Below, one piece after another: positions 54,099-62,752 of a stretch of 64,000 nt of DNA. The notes beneath the pieces were generated by a model. It saw only the letters and a program-made list of their open reading frames with translations. It ran no database searches and was not told the DNA's origin. Position 1 is the first letter of the stretch; each line of letters begins with the position of its first letter. Made by a program: the position numbers and the translations under genes. This DNA comes from Myxococcus fulvus (GTDB taxonomy: Bacteria > Myxococcota > Myxococcia > Myxococcales > Myxococcaceae), in the NCBI RefSeq assembly GCF_900111765.1, contig NZ_FOIB01000017.1:59876-123875 (forward strand). The letters run 5' to 3'.

Positions 54099-56102
54099 TC
54101 ACGCTTCCTTCGGCTTCGCCTCCGGGGTCAACACCACCAACAACGCCTTGGCGCTCACCTGCCCCCCCACCGAGGCGTTCACCGCCTCCACCGTGCCCGG
54201 GATGTCCGCGACGAGCTGGAACTCCATCTTCATCGCCTCCAGGACGACGAGCACATCCCCCGGCTTCACCGTGGCCCCGGGCTTCGTCTCCACGCGCAGG
54301 ATGCGTCCATCCATCGGCGCGAGCAGCCGCCCCGTCCCCGCGCCCTCCGCCGACTTCGGCGGACGGAACGTCACGTCCGTGAGGCACCGCGCCCCCGCGC
54401 CCAGGTCCAGCCACAGCGAGTCCCCGGCGCGCAGATACCGCCCACGCCCCCGAGCCCCCGCGACGGCGTAGTCGAATACACCCTCCGCGAGCCCCAGCAC
54501 GGAGACCTCCAGCGTCTCCTCACCCGTGACGACCTCGTACTGCTCCGACGTCACCGGGCGCACGGAGACCTTCGCCTCGCCGCTCCGGTCCTCGAGCGTC
54601 ATCGTCACCGCGTGCGAATACGCCGTGTTCCAGTTCACCAGCGACGCATCCACCCCGCGCGTCCTCGACAGCCGCAGCGCCTCGTCATGGAACAGGGCCA
54701 CCGCCGCCAGCGCCCGCTCACGCGCGCTCGTGCTGTAGAGCCGCTCCAGCGTCGCGCCGTCCGCGTGCTTGCCGATGAAACCCGTGTCGTACGCGCCCGA
54801 GCGGAACGCGCCATCCTCCAGCACGTGCAGCAGCAGGTCCTTGTTCGTGGTGACCCCGAACACGGTCAGCTCGTGCAGCGCCTCCACGAGCCGCCGCCGC
54901 GCCATCTCGCGGTCCGCGCCGTACGCAATCACCTTCGCCTGCATGGAGTCGTAGAAGGGCGGGATGTCCTGCCCCTCGCGCACGCCGTGGTCGATGCGCA
55001 CGCCCTCACGCGAGGGCAGCCGCCACGTGAGCAGCTTCCCCGCCTGCGGCGCGTACTGGTTCGCCGGGTCCTCAGCGCACAGCCGCACCTCGATGGCGTG
55101 GCCCGTCCAGGTGATGTCCTCCTGCGCACGCGGCAGCTTCTCACCGGAAGCCACCCGCAGCTGCCACTCCACCAGGTCCAGCCCGGTAATCTGCTCGGTG
55201 ACGGGGTGCTCCACCTGGAGACGCGTGTTCATCTCCATGAAGTAGAACTCGCCGTTCGGGTCCAACAGGAACTCGATGGTGCCCGCGCCCTTGTAGGCAA
55301 TCGCCTTGGCCGCCGTGACGGCCACCTGCCCCATCTTCTCGCGCAGCTCGGGGAGCACCGCGGGTGACGGGCTCTCCTCGACGATCTTCTGGTGACGCCG
55401 CTGCACCGAGCAGTCGCGCTCGCCCAGGTGCACCGCGTTGCCGTGCTCGTCCGCGAAGACTTGAATCTCCACGTGCCGCGCGTTGATGACCGCGCGCTCC
55501 AGGATGAGCTCGCCGCTGCCGAACGCGTTCGTCGCCTCGGAGCGGGCGCCCTTCAGCGCGGCCTTCAGCTGCGACGCCTCGTGCACCAGCCGCATGCCGC
55601 GACCACCGCCGCCCGCGGCCGCCTTCACCATCAGCGGGAAGCCGATGCGCTCGCCCTCCTTCGCCAGCGCGTCATCGTCCGCGTCCGAGGCCTCGTAGCC
55701 CGGGATGCACGGCACGCCCGCCGCGATCATCCGCAGCTTGGCCTGACGCTTGTTGCCCATCAGCGTGATGGCCTCCGCGTCCGGACCGATGAAGACCAGC
55801 CCCGCGTCCTTGCACGCACGCGCGAAGGCCGCGTTCTCGGAGAGGAAGCCGTAGCCCGGGTGGATGGCCTGCGCCCCCGACGCCTTCGCCGCGCCGATGA
55901 GCTTCTCGATGACCAGGTACGACTCCTTCGCGGGCGACGGGCCGATGGGCACCGCCTCGTCCGCGGCGAGCACGTGCGGCGCGCCCCGGTCCGCCTCCGA
56001 GAACACCGCCACCGTCCGGAAGCCGAGCCGCTTGCAGGTGCGAATCACCCGCACCGCGATTTCACCCCGGTTCGCGATGAGGATCTTGTTGAAACGCTCC
56101 AT
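54099..56102 (-). CDS. acyl-CoA carboxylase alpha subunit (biotin carboxylase + BCCP)
   Basis: 667 aa from ATG 56102 with AGGAG 8 nt upstream. Biotin carboxylase FNKILIANRGEIAVRVIRTC, ATP-grasp KAAAGGGGRGMRLV, catalytic MEMNTRLQVEHPVTE. The C-terminal biotinyl domain has EAMKMEF, the Lys to be biotinylated. It ends KPKEA. Carboxylates its own biotin for transfer by the beta subunit 14 bp upstream. The pair with AtuA points to geranyl-CoA-type or methylcrotonyl-CoA-type substrate. Confidence 0.95.
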   Translation of the reverse strand: MERFNKILIANRGEIAVRVIRTCKRLGFRTVAVFSEADRGAPHVLAADEAVPIGPSPAKESYLVIEKLIGAAKASGAQAIHPGYGFLSENAAFARACKDAGLVFIGPDAEAITLMGNKRQAKLRMIAAGVPCIPGYEASDADDDALAKEGERIGFPLMVKAAAGGGGRGMRLVHEASQLKAALKGARSEATNAFGSGELILERAVINARHVEIQVFADEHGNAVHLGERDCSVQRRHQKIVEESPSPAVLPELREKMGQVAVTAAKAIAYKGAGTIEFLLDPNGEFYFMEMNTRLQVEHPVTEQITGLDLVEWQLRVASGEKLPRAQEDITWTGHAIEVRLCAEDPANQYAPQAGKLLTWRLPSREGVRIDHGVREGQDIPPFYDSMQAKVIAYGADREMARRRLVEALHELTVFGVTTNKDLLLHVLEDGAFRSGAYDTGFIGKHADGATLERLYSTSARERALAAVALFHDEALRLSRTRGVDASLVNWNTAYSHAVTMTLEDRSGEAKVSVRPVTSEQYEVVTGEETLEVSVLGLAEGVFDYAVAGARGRGRYLRAGDSLWLDLGAGARCLTDVTFRPPKSAEGAGTGRLLAPMDGRILRVETKPGATVKPGDVLVVLEAMKMEFQLVADIPGTVEAVNASVGGQVSAKALLVVLTPEAKPKEA

Positions 56103-56116
56103 CCCGTCCGCTCCTC

Positions 56117-57733
56117 TCACAGGCGTGCGACGCCGAAGCTGTTGGGGTTCACCGGCCGCGCTTCCGCCTCGCGGCAGATGGACAGCACGAACCCGAGCAC
56201 CCGCCGCGTGTCGCGCGGGTCGATGATGCCGTCGTCGAACAGCCGCGCCGACGCGTTGAAGGGATGCGACTCCTTGTCGAACTGGTCGACGATGGGCTGC
56301 GTGAAGGCGCGGATGGCCTCCTCGTCCACCACCTCGCCCCCGCGCGCCAGCTTCTCGCCGAAGACGATGGACATCACCTTCGCCGCCTGCTCGCCGCCCA
56401 TCACCGCCGTGCGCGCGTTGGGCCACGCGAAGATGAAGCGCGGGTGGAACGGACGTCCGCACATGCCGTAGTTGCCCGCGCCGAACGAGCCGCCCACCAG
56501 CAGCGTCACCTGCGGCACCGTGGCGTTCGCCACCGCCTGAATCATCTTCGAGCCGTGCTTGACGATGCCGCCCTGCTCCGGCTGCGTCCCCACCAGGTAT
56601 CCCGTGGTGTTCTGCAGGTACACGATGGGCGTGTTCGACTGGCAGCACAGCTGGATGAACTGCGCCGCCTTCGTCGCGCCCTTCGGGCTGATGGGCCCGT
56701 TGTTGCCGATGATGCCGATGGGCCCGCCGAACAGGCTCGCCCAGCCGCAGACGGTGTGCGCGTCGTACGCGTCCTTGAAGCCCGTGAACTCCGAGCCGTC
56801 CACGATGCGCGCGATGATTTCGCGGCAGTCATACGGCTTGCGGTAGTCCGCCGGAATCGCACCGGCCAGCTCGTCCGGCGGGTACAGCGGCTCCGCGTAG
56901 GGCGCCTTCGCCTGCGCCGCCAGCCGCTCGTTCCAGCCGAGCTTGGACACGATTTCGCGCGCCATGCGGATGGCGTCGGCGTCGTCCTCGGCCAGGTAGT
57001 CCGCCGTGCCCGCGACGGTGGCGTGCATCTCCGCGCCGCCCAGGTCCTCGTCCGTGGCCACCTCGCCCGTGGCCGCCTTGAGCAAGGGCGGGCCCGCGAG
57101 GAACACCTTCGCCTTCTTCTTCACCATCACCACGTAGTCGGACAGGCCCGGCAGGTATGCGCCGCCCGCCGTGCTGGAGCCGTGGACCACGGTGACTTGC
57201 GGGATGCCCGCCGCGGACATCCGCGCCTGGTTGTAGAAGGTCTCTCCACCCGGGATGAAGATCTCCTGCTGGTACATCAGGTTCGCGCCGCCGCTCTCCA
57301 CCAGCGACACCATGGGCAGCTTGTTCTGCAGCGCGATGGCCTGCCCGCGCAGCGCCTTCTGCACACCCCACGGCGACGCGGTGCCGCCCTTGATGGCGGA
57401 GTTGTTCACGAAGACGAAGCACCGCACCCCGGACACGTAGCCGATGCCCGCGATGCTGTTGCCGCCCGCCAGCGAGCCGTCACTGTCGTCGTGGTAGCCG
57501 TAGCCGCACAGCGTGGACAGCTCCAGGAACGGCGAGCCCCGGTCCAGCAGCATCATCAGCCGCTCGCGGGGCAGCATCTGGCCGCGCTTGTGGAACTTCT
57601 CGCGCGCCTTCTCCTCGGTGGCGCGCACCTTGGCCTCGACGCCGCGCAGCTCGCCCAGCCTCGCGAGCATGTCCGCGCGCTGCGCCTGGAACGTCTCCGA
57701 GCCCGGGTTGACCTTGGAAGTGATTCTCGGCAT
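56117..57733 (-). CDS. acyl-CoA carboxylase beta subunit (carboxyltransferase; AtuC/LiuB-like)
   Basis: 538 aa from ATG 57733 with GAGG 3 nt upstream. Carboxyltransferase folds: FHKRGQMLPRERLMMLLD, SLVESGGANLMYQQEIF, VVHGSSTAGGAYLPGLSDY, VGGSFGAGNYGMCGRPFHPRF, and the C-terminal PIVDQFDKESHPFNASARLFDDGIIDP. This architecture is methylcrotonyl- or geranyl-CoA carboxylase. The AtuA-type neighbour (5 bp away) favours geranyl-CoA (acyclic terpene route), but leucine catabolism cannot be excluded. Confidence 0.93.
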   Translation of the reverse strand: MPRITSKVNPGSETFQAQRADMLARLGELRGVEAKVRATEEKAREKFHKRGQMLPRERLMMLLDRGSPFLELSTLCGYGYHDDSDGSLAGGNSIAGIGYVSGVRCFVFVNNSAIKGGTASPWGVQKALRGQAIALQNKLPMVSLVESGGANLMYQQEIFIPGGETFYNQARMSAAGIPQVTVVHGSSTAGGAYLPGLSDYVVMVKKKAKVFLAGPPLLKAATGEVATDEDLGGAEMHATVAGTADYLAEDDADAIRMAREIVSKLGWNERLAAQAKAPYAEPLYPPDELAGAIPADYRKPYDCREIIARIVDGSEFTGFKDAYDAHTVCGWASLFGGPIGIIGNNGPISPKGATKAAQFIQLCCQSNTPIVYLQNTTGYLVGTQPEQGGIVKHGSKMIQAVANATVPQVTLLVGGSFGAGNYGMCGRPFHPRFIFAWPNARTAVMGGEQAAKVMSIVFGEKLARGGEVVDEEAIRAFTQPIVDQFDKESHPFNASARLFDDGIIDPRDTRRVLGFVLSICREAEARPVNPNSFGVARL

Positions 57734-57738
57734 CGACC

Positions 57739-59448
57739 TCACCCCTCTCCTTCGCGCAGCAGCGACTCGGGAATGTCCACGTGACGCGAGCGCAGCCACT
57801 CGCCCAGCGCCTTGCCCTGCGGGTCGAAGCGCGTCGACGACGACACGCCCTCGCCCAGGATTCCATCGACCACGAAGTTCAACCCGCGCAGCTTCGGGAA
57901 CACGTGCCGCTCCACCGGGAAGGCCGCGGCCTCCGGGAGCAGCTCCTTCAGCTTCTCCGCCGTGAGGAAGCGCGACAGCCAGCGCCACGCCTCGTCCGAG
58001 CGCGCCCACACGCCGATGTTCGCCATGCCGCCCTTGTCACCGCTGCGCGTCGCGACCAGCCGACCCAGCGGCACCCGGCGCGTCGGCCCCAAGGACAGCG
58101 GCTCCGTCAACGGGAGCGGCTCCACCGGCGCCAGCGCCTGAGCTTGCGCGGGCGGCGTGATGACGGTGCGCGTGCCGTCGGGCAGCACCGCCACGTGCTC
58201 CACCTTGCTCGCGTCGACATAGGCCGGCGTGTAGACGCCATACGGCGCGCCATCCGACGGCGGCGCCGTCATGGTGAAGCCCGGGTAGGTGCCCAGCGCC
58301 AGCTCCACGGCGGCGCCGCTGAACGCGCGGCCGATGAGTTTCTGGTCCGCATCCTTCACCACCACGCGGAGGAACGCGGCGGCCTGCTCCTCCGTGGCCG
58401 CGTCCTCGCGGTCCGTGCGCACCAGCGTCCAGTGCGTCTCGCTCGGCTTGCGCGTGAGCGCCGCCTCCATCTGCTCGCGGATGAGCCGCGCCTTGTCCTC
58501 GATGTCCAGGCCCACGAGGACGAACGTCGCCTCGTTCTTGTAGCCACCCAGGTGGTTGAGACACACCTTCACCGTGGGCGGAGGCGGCTCGCCGCGCACG
58601 CCGCTGATGCGCACCCGGTCCTTGCCGTCCGCCGTCAGGGCAATCGAGTCGAATCTCGCCGTGGCGTCCGGCCCCGCGTAGCGCGCGCCCGTGACTTCAT
58701 AGAGCAGCTGCGCGAGCACCGTGTCCACCGTCACCGCGCCGCCCGTGCCCGCGTGCTTGGAGATGACGGACGAGCCGTCCGCGAACACCTCCGCCAGCGG
58801 GAAGCCGGGACGGCGGACGTCGATCTCCTTGAAGAAGGAGTAGTTGCCACCCGTGGCCTGCGTGCCGCACTCCAGGACGTGGCCCGCGACCATCGCGCCC
58901 GCGAGCTTGTCCCAGTCATCCTTCTTCCAGCCGAAGTGCGCGGCCGCCGGCCCCACCACCAGCGAGGCGTCCGTCACGCGGCCCGTGACGACGATGTCCG
59001 CGCCCGCGCGCAGGCACTCGGCGATGCCCCAGCCGCCCAGGTACGCGTTCGCGGTGATGGGCGAGCCCAGGCCCAGCTCGTCCGCGCTGCCGGAGAGGTC
59101 GTCTCCCTCCACGTGCGCGATGCGGGCCTTGAGCCCCAGCTTGTCGTTGAGCGCGCGCAGCGCCTCGGCGAGCCCGGCCGGATTCAGGCCCCCCGCGTTG
59201 GCGACGATACGCACCTTCTTCTCCAGCGCCAATCCCAGACACTGCTCCATCTGCCGCAGGAAGGTCTTGGCGTAGCCGGTGGCCGGGTCCTTCATCCGGT
59301 CCCGACCGAGAATCAACATCGTCAGCTCCGCCAGGTAGTCGCCCGTGAGGACGTCCAGCTGGCCGCCCTCGAGCATCTCCCGGACGGCCGAGAACCGGTC
59401 ACCGTAGAAACCCGACGCGTTGCCGATACGGAGGGGGGACTCGCTCAT
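57739..59448 (-). CDS. AtuA-like acyclic terpene utilization protein (DUF1446)
   Basis: 569 aa from ATG 59448, with GGAG 5 nt upstream. The DUF1446 domain (LRIGNASGFYGDRFSAVREML, VANAGGLNPAGLAEAL, DASLVVGPAAAHFGWK) is followed by a C-terminal AtuA-like domain (RSGDKGGMANIGVWARSD). AtuA in Pseudomonas is needed for citronellol/geraniol catabolism, with an undefined step. First gene of an operon with carboxylase beta and alpha; divergent TetR control. Confidence 0.88.
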   Translation of the reverse strand: MSESPLRIGNASGFYGDRFSAVREMLEGGQLDVLTGDYLAELTMLILGRDRMKDPATGYAKTFLRQMEQCLGLALEKKVRIVANAGGLNPAGLAEALRALNDKLGLKARIAHVEGDDLSGSADELGLGSPITANAYLGGWGIAECLRAGADIVVTGRVTDASLVVGPAAAHFGWKKDDWDKLAGAMVAGHVLECGTQATGGNYSFFKEIDVRRPGFPLAEVFADGSSVISKHAGTGGAVTVDTVLAQLLYEVTGARYAGPDATARFDSIALTADGKDRVRISGVRGEPPPPTVKVCLNHLGGYKNEATFVLVGLDIEDKARLIREQMEAALTRKPSETHWTLVRTDREDAATEEQAAAFLRVVVKDADQKLIGRAFSGAAVELALGTYPGFTMTAPPSDGAPYGVYTPAYVDASKVEHVAVLPDGTRTVITPPAQAQALAPVEPLPLTEPLSLGPTRRVPLGRLVATRSGDKGGMANIGVWARSDEAWRWLSRFLTAEKLKELLPEAAAFPVERHVFPKLRGLNFVVDGILGEGVSSSTRFDPQGKALGEWLRSRHVDIPESLLREGEG

Positions 59449-59498
59449 GCGCTCTCCACGTCCAGCCTGAATGCGGAGCAGTGTGGGAGGCCATGCCT

Positions 59499-59524
59499 AA
59501 AAAAGCAAGCGCGCTTGCTTTTTT
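59499..59524. promoter_or_regulatory. perfect 26-bp palindrome, TetR operator candidate
   Basis: Arms AAAAAAGCAAGC (59499-59510) and GCTTGCTTTTTT (59513-59524) about a central GC are fully symmetric. It is in the 101-bp spacer between the AtuA-like gene and the TetR gene, so it can control both. The A/T ends make it stand out in this GC-rich DNA. Confidence 0.8.
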
Positions 59525-59549
59525 CCAGGGCGGCTTCCAAGCTGCCCTC

Positions 59550-60185
59550 GTGAGCGAGGCACCGGCGGCGACAGGAAGACAGGAGCAGGAGCGCAGCCGC
59601 GTCACCCGGCAGCGACTGATGGAGGCGGCCATCGGCGCCCTGTCGGAGCTGGGGTGGGCGGGCGCGACGATGACGGTCATCGCCGAGCGGGCCGGCGTGT
59701 CCCGCGGCGCCTGTCAGCACCACTTCCCCACGCGCGGTGATTTGGTGGCGGCCGCGGTCGAGTACGTCGGCCATCAGCAGATGGAGGAGCTCGGTCGTCG
59801 GGCGGCCCGGCTGCCGGCGGACCAGCGGCGCACGGAGAGCATCCTCCACATGCTGGCGGGCTTCTACACGCACCCCCTGTTCGTCGCGGCCGTGCAGCTC
59901 TGGGTGGCGGCGAGCACGGACGAGGAGCTGCGCTCGCAGCTGGTGCCGGTGGAGACGAAGGTGGGGCGGGAGGTGCACCGGCTGACGGTGTCGCTGCTCG
60001 GCGTGGACGAGCGCGAGCCGGGCGTGCGCGAGCTGGTGCAGGCGACGCTCGATTTGGTGCGCGGCCTGGGGCTGGCGAACCTGCTGCGCGACGACAGCGC
60101 GCGGCGAAAGAAGATTCTCCACCGCTGGGCGCTCACGCTGGAGGACGCGCTGCGTCCCCGGTCCGGGCGCAAGGCGGGGGACTGA
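59550..60185 (+). CDS. TetR-family regulator of the Atu-like operon (AtuR/LiuR-like)
   Basis: 211 aa from GTG 59550. A start at 59481 would read through the palindrome and was rejected. HTH TRQRLMEAAIGALSELGWAGATMTVIAERAGVSRGACQHHFPTRGDLV is a canonical TetR_N. C-terminal ligand domain TAL-like. It is divergent from the atuA-like operon and 65 bp upstream of an SDR gene. Probably represses both sides until a terpenoid or acyl-CoA ligand binds. Confidence 0.9.
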   Translation: MSEAPAATGRQEQERSRVTRQRLMEAAIGALSELGWAGATMTVIAERAGVSRGACQHHFPTRGDLVAAAVEYVGHQQMEELGRRAARLPADQRRTESILHMLAGFYTHPLFVAAVQLWVAASTDEELRSQLVPVETKVGREVHRLTVSLLGVDEREPGVRELVQATLDLVRGLGLANLLRDDSARRKKILHRWALTLEDALRPRSGRKAGD

Positions 60186-60250
60186 CGGGCCGCGACGTTC
60201 GCGACAACACGCCCCGACGACACTCGGGCGGGGCCACATCGGGAGAGCAC

Positions 60251-61129
60251 ATGGGCTACCGCTCCGTATTCGCGCCGGGGTTGTTCAAGGGACAGAACAT
60301 CATCGTCACCGGAGGCGGCAGCGGCATCGGCCGCTGTACGGCGCACGAACTGGCCGCGCTCGGCGCGCACGTCATCCTGGTGGGCCGCAAGCCGGACAAG
60401 CTGGAGAAGGTGGCGGCGGAGCTCCGCGAGGACGGCGGCGAGTGCTCGCTGGAGACGGTGGACATCCGCGACGAGGAGGGCGTGAAGGCCACGGTGGCGC
60501 GCATCGTCGCGGCGCGCGGGCGCATCCACGGGCTGGTGAACAACGCGGGCGGACAGTTCCCCTCGCCGCTGTCGGCCATCTCGAAGAAGGGCTTCGAGGC
60601 GGTGGTGGCCACCAACCTGACGGGTGGCTTCCTGGTGGCGCGCGAGGTGTTCAACCAGTCGATGAGCCAGACGGGCGGCTCCATCGTCAACATGCTCGCG
60701 GACGCGTGGGGCGGCATGCCGGGCATGGGGCACTCGGGCGCGGCGCGCATGGGCATGCTCAACCTGACGCAGACGGCGGCGGTCGAGTGGGCCTTCGCCG
60801 GGGTGCGCGTCAACGCGGTGGCGCCCGGTTGGGTGGCCTCCAGCGGCATGGACAGCTACCAGGACGAGGGCGTCAAGGCGCTCATCCCCATGCTCAAGCA
60901 GGAGGTGCCCCTGCACCGGCTCGCCACGGAGGCCGAGGTGAGCGGCGCGATTGTGTTCCTGCTCTCGGACGTGGCCGCGTTCATCACCGGCGAGGTCATC
61001 AAGATTGATGGTGGCGCGTCGTGCAACACGAAGATTTTTCCCCTGGAGGAGACCAGCGCCTCCAAGCCCTACGAGGGCTTCCACCGCGCCGCCGCGCCGC
61101 GCATCCTGGGTGGCTCCGCGAAGGAATGA
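60251..61129 (+). CDS. SDR-family oxidoreductase, AtuB/PECR-like with non-classical active site
   Basis: 292 aa from ATG 60251, GGAG 5 nt upstream. NAD(P)-binding TGGGSGIGRCTA, NNAGGQFPSPLSAI, NLTGGFLVAREVF. The usual YxxxK active site is replaced by HSGAARMG (161-168), as in peroxisomal trans-2-enoyl-CoA reductase. VNAVAPGWVASSGM and FITGEVIKIDGGAS complete the fold. The AtuB-type citronellol/citronellal dehydrogenase or an enoyl-CoA reductase of the adjacent catabolic set is the best guess. Confidence 0.85.
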   Translation: MGYRSVFAPGLFKGQNIIVTGGGSGIGRCTAHELAALGAHVILVGRKPDKLEKVAAELREDGGECSLETVDIRDEEGVKATVARIVAARGRIHGLVNNAGGQFPSPLSAISKKGFEAVVATNLTGGFLVAREVFNQSMSQTGGSIVNMLADAWGGMPGMGHSGAARMGMLNLTQTAAVEWAFAGVRVNAVAPGWVASSGMDSYQDEGVKALIPMLKQEVPLHRLATEAEVSGAIVFLLSDVAAFITGEVIKIDGGASCNTKIFPLEETSASKPYEGFHRAAAPRILGGSAKE

Positions 61130-61166
61130 GTCGCATCCCACCTCACGGCCGTGACAAGAATCCCGG

Positions 61167-62621
61167 ATGGCATTCCGGGTTCTCTGGGTGGGGTGGATGC
61201 TGGTGATGATGTCTGGCTGCGCGAGCACGCGGGCGGTGTCTCCCCGCGAGGAGGACGCAGCCTGGACCGAGGTCCGCAGCCGACACTTCCGCGTCCTGAC
61301 GAACGTGGAGGCCCAGACGGCCACGCGCGCCGCGCTCGAGTTGGAGACGCTCCGCGGCGCGGTGTCGCGGCTGTGGGGCGGGGAAGAGGACATCCCCGGC
61401 TCGATGGACGTCGTGCTCCTGCGCGACGCCGCCGAGTTGGAAGCGCTCGTGCCCGGGGCTTCCGGTGGCTTCTCGGCGATGTCCGCCGAGGGGGCGTTGC
61501 TCGTCATCGCCCAGGAGGACTCGGAGGCAGGAGCGCGGACGAGGGCTCGCGCGCTGGGCTACGAGCTGAGCCGTCGCGTGTTGAAGAGTCGCCCGCGGTG
61601 GCTCGCGGAGGGGCTCGCCCGCTACCTGGAGACCGTGAGCGTCGAGCGCGGCACCCGCGAGGCCGTGCTGGGGCGGGAGGACGCGCCCAGCCTGGCGCTC
61701 GTTCGCGAGAAGGGGTGGCTGGACATCGACGCGCTCTGGGAACAGGAGCATGCGCTGAAGCCGAGCCCCGAGGAGCAGCAGTGGCGCGATGCCTCCGCGT
61801 GGCTCTGGGTGCACTTCCTCGCGCACGAGCAGCCGGCGCGCTTCGGCAAGTGGCTCACATTGCTGGCCCAGGGAGAGGGCTCGCGCGCCACATGGGACGC
61901 GACCTTCGGGGACCTGGATGCGCTGCGGAAGGGTGTGCGCCGGCATGCCTCGCGCGAGCGGCATGTCCCTCGCGCGTCACCGCTCCCCGCGGTCGCCGAG
62001 GAGGTCACCGTGCGCGCGCTCGGCGCCGCCGACGGCCACGTCCTGCGCGCGCGGGTCCTGCTGCATGCGCCAGGGAGGGACGCTCGCGAGGAGGCGCTCG
62101 CCGAGGTCCAGCGGGCCCTGGGCGAAGCGCCGACCCACGTCGACGCGGCGACGCTTGCCTCGCGCTTGTCGGAGGACACACCGGAGCATCTCCAGCGAGC
62201 CCATACGCTGGTGCGAGACCACCCCGAGGACGCGCGCGCCTGGATGCTGTTGGCGGAGCTGCTGGACCCGTCCCTCGAGCCGGGCGCGCAAGCGGATGCG
62301 CGACGACGCGCGGCCAGCCTGGTCCGCGATGACGTCTCCACCCTCGTGCGCGTCGCCGACAGCTACAACGCGACGAACCACCTGGAGGAAGGCCTGCCCA
62401 CGGCCCGCCGCGCCCTGGAACTGGACCCTCGCAGCCCCGCCGCGCTGACGTCCCTGGCCTCCCTGTCCTTCCGCTTCGAGGGCTGCTCCGAGGCGAAGCG
62501 TCTCCAGTTCCAGGTCCGGGACCTGCTCGACGGGTCCACCACCGCCGACTTCCGCGAGGCGATGGAGCAGCGGCTGCGCACCTTCGAGCGCAAGTGCAAC
62601 GCCCACCCGCCGCGCCCGTGA
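61167..62621 (+). CDS. lipoprotein with peptidase-MA-like/TPR architecture
   Basis: 484 aa. Lipobox VMMSGC. The N-terminal half contains TEVRSRHFRVLTNVEAQTA ... LETLRGAVSRLWG and LGYELSRRVLKSRPRWLAEGLARYLE. This resembles a DUF1570/peptidase-MA-type domain, but the expected HExxH is replaced by GYELS, so it is probably not a zinc protease. The C-terminal half is TPR-like (LQRAHTLVRDHPEDARAWMLLAELLDPS, LPTARRALELDPRSPAALT). Predicted envelope scaffold. It starts 37 bp after the SDR gene. Confidence 0.7.
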   Translation: MAFRVLWVGWMLVMMSGCASTRAVSPREEDAAWTEVRSRHFRVLTNVEAQTATRAALELETLRGAVSRLWGGEEDIPGSMDVVLLRDAAELEALVPGASGGFSAMSAEGALLVIAQEDSEAGARTRARALGYELSRRVLKSRPRWLAEGLARYLETVSVERGTREAVLGREDAPSLALVREKGWLDIDALWEQEHALKPSPEEQQWRDASAWLWVHFLAHEQPARFGKWLTLLAQGEGSRATWDATFGDLDALRKGVRRHASRERHVPRASPLPAVAEEVTVRALGAADGHVLRARVLLHAPGRDAREEALAEVQRALGEAPTHVDAATLASRLSEDTPEHLQRAHTLVRDHPEDARAWMLLAELLDPSLEPGAQADARRRAASLVRDDVSTLVRVADSYNATNHLEEGLPTARRALELDPRSPAALTSLASLSFRFEGCSEAKRLQFQVRDLLDGSTTADFREAMEQRLRTFERKCNAHPPRP

Positions 62622-62671
62622 GCCCCAGGCGCCAGCGGTGACACGCCGCGGTGCGAACAGGCACGATTCAT

Positions 62672-62715
62672 ACTTGACCACTCGTCCAACAATCGTTACT
62701 TGAACGCTCGTCCAA
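62672..62715. promoter_or_regulatory. tandem 18-bp operator-like repeats before a TetR gene
   Basis: ACTTGACCACTCGTCCAA (62672-62689) and ACTTGAACGCTCGTCCAA (62698-62715) match at 16 of 18 positions with a 26-bp period. The second is a near-palindrome of form TTGNACGNNCGTNCAA. They lie 38-81 bp before the TetR start at 62753, so they are likely autoregulatory sites. Confidence 0.7.
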
Positions 62716-62752
62716 AAACGACGCGGTCCGCGAGGCCGTGTCCGGAGCATTC

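Noticed and set aside
59481..59549. Longer start for the TetR gene
   Set aside because: It would translate the perfect palindrome as an N-terminal extension (KKASALAFF), which is not part of the TetR fold; GTG 59550 fits better.
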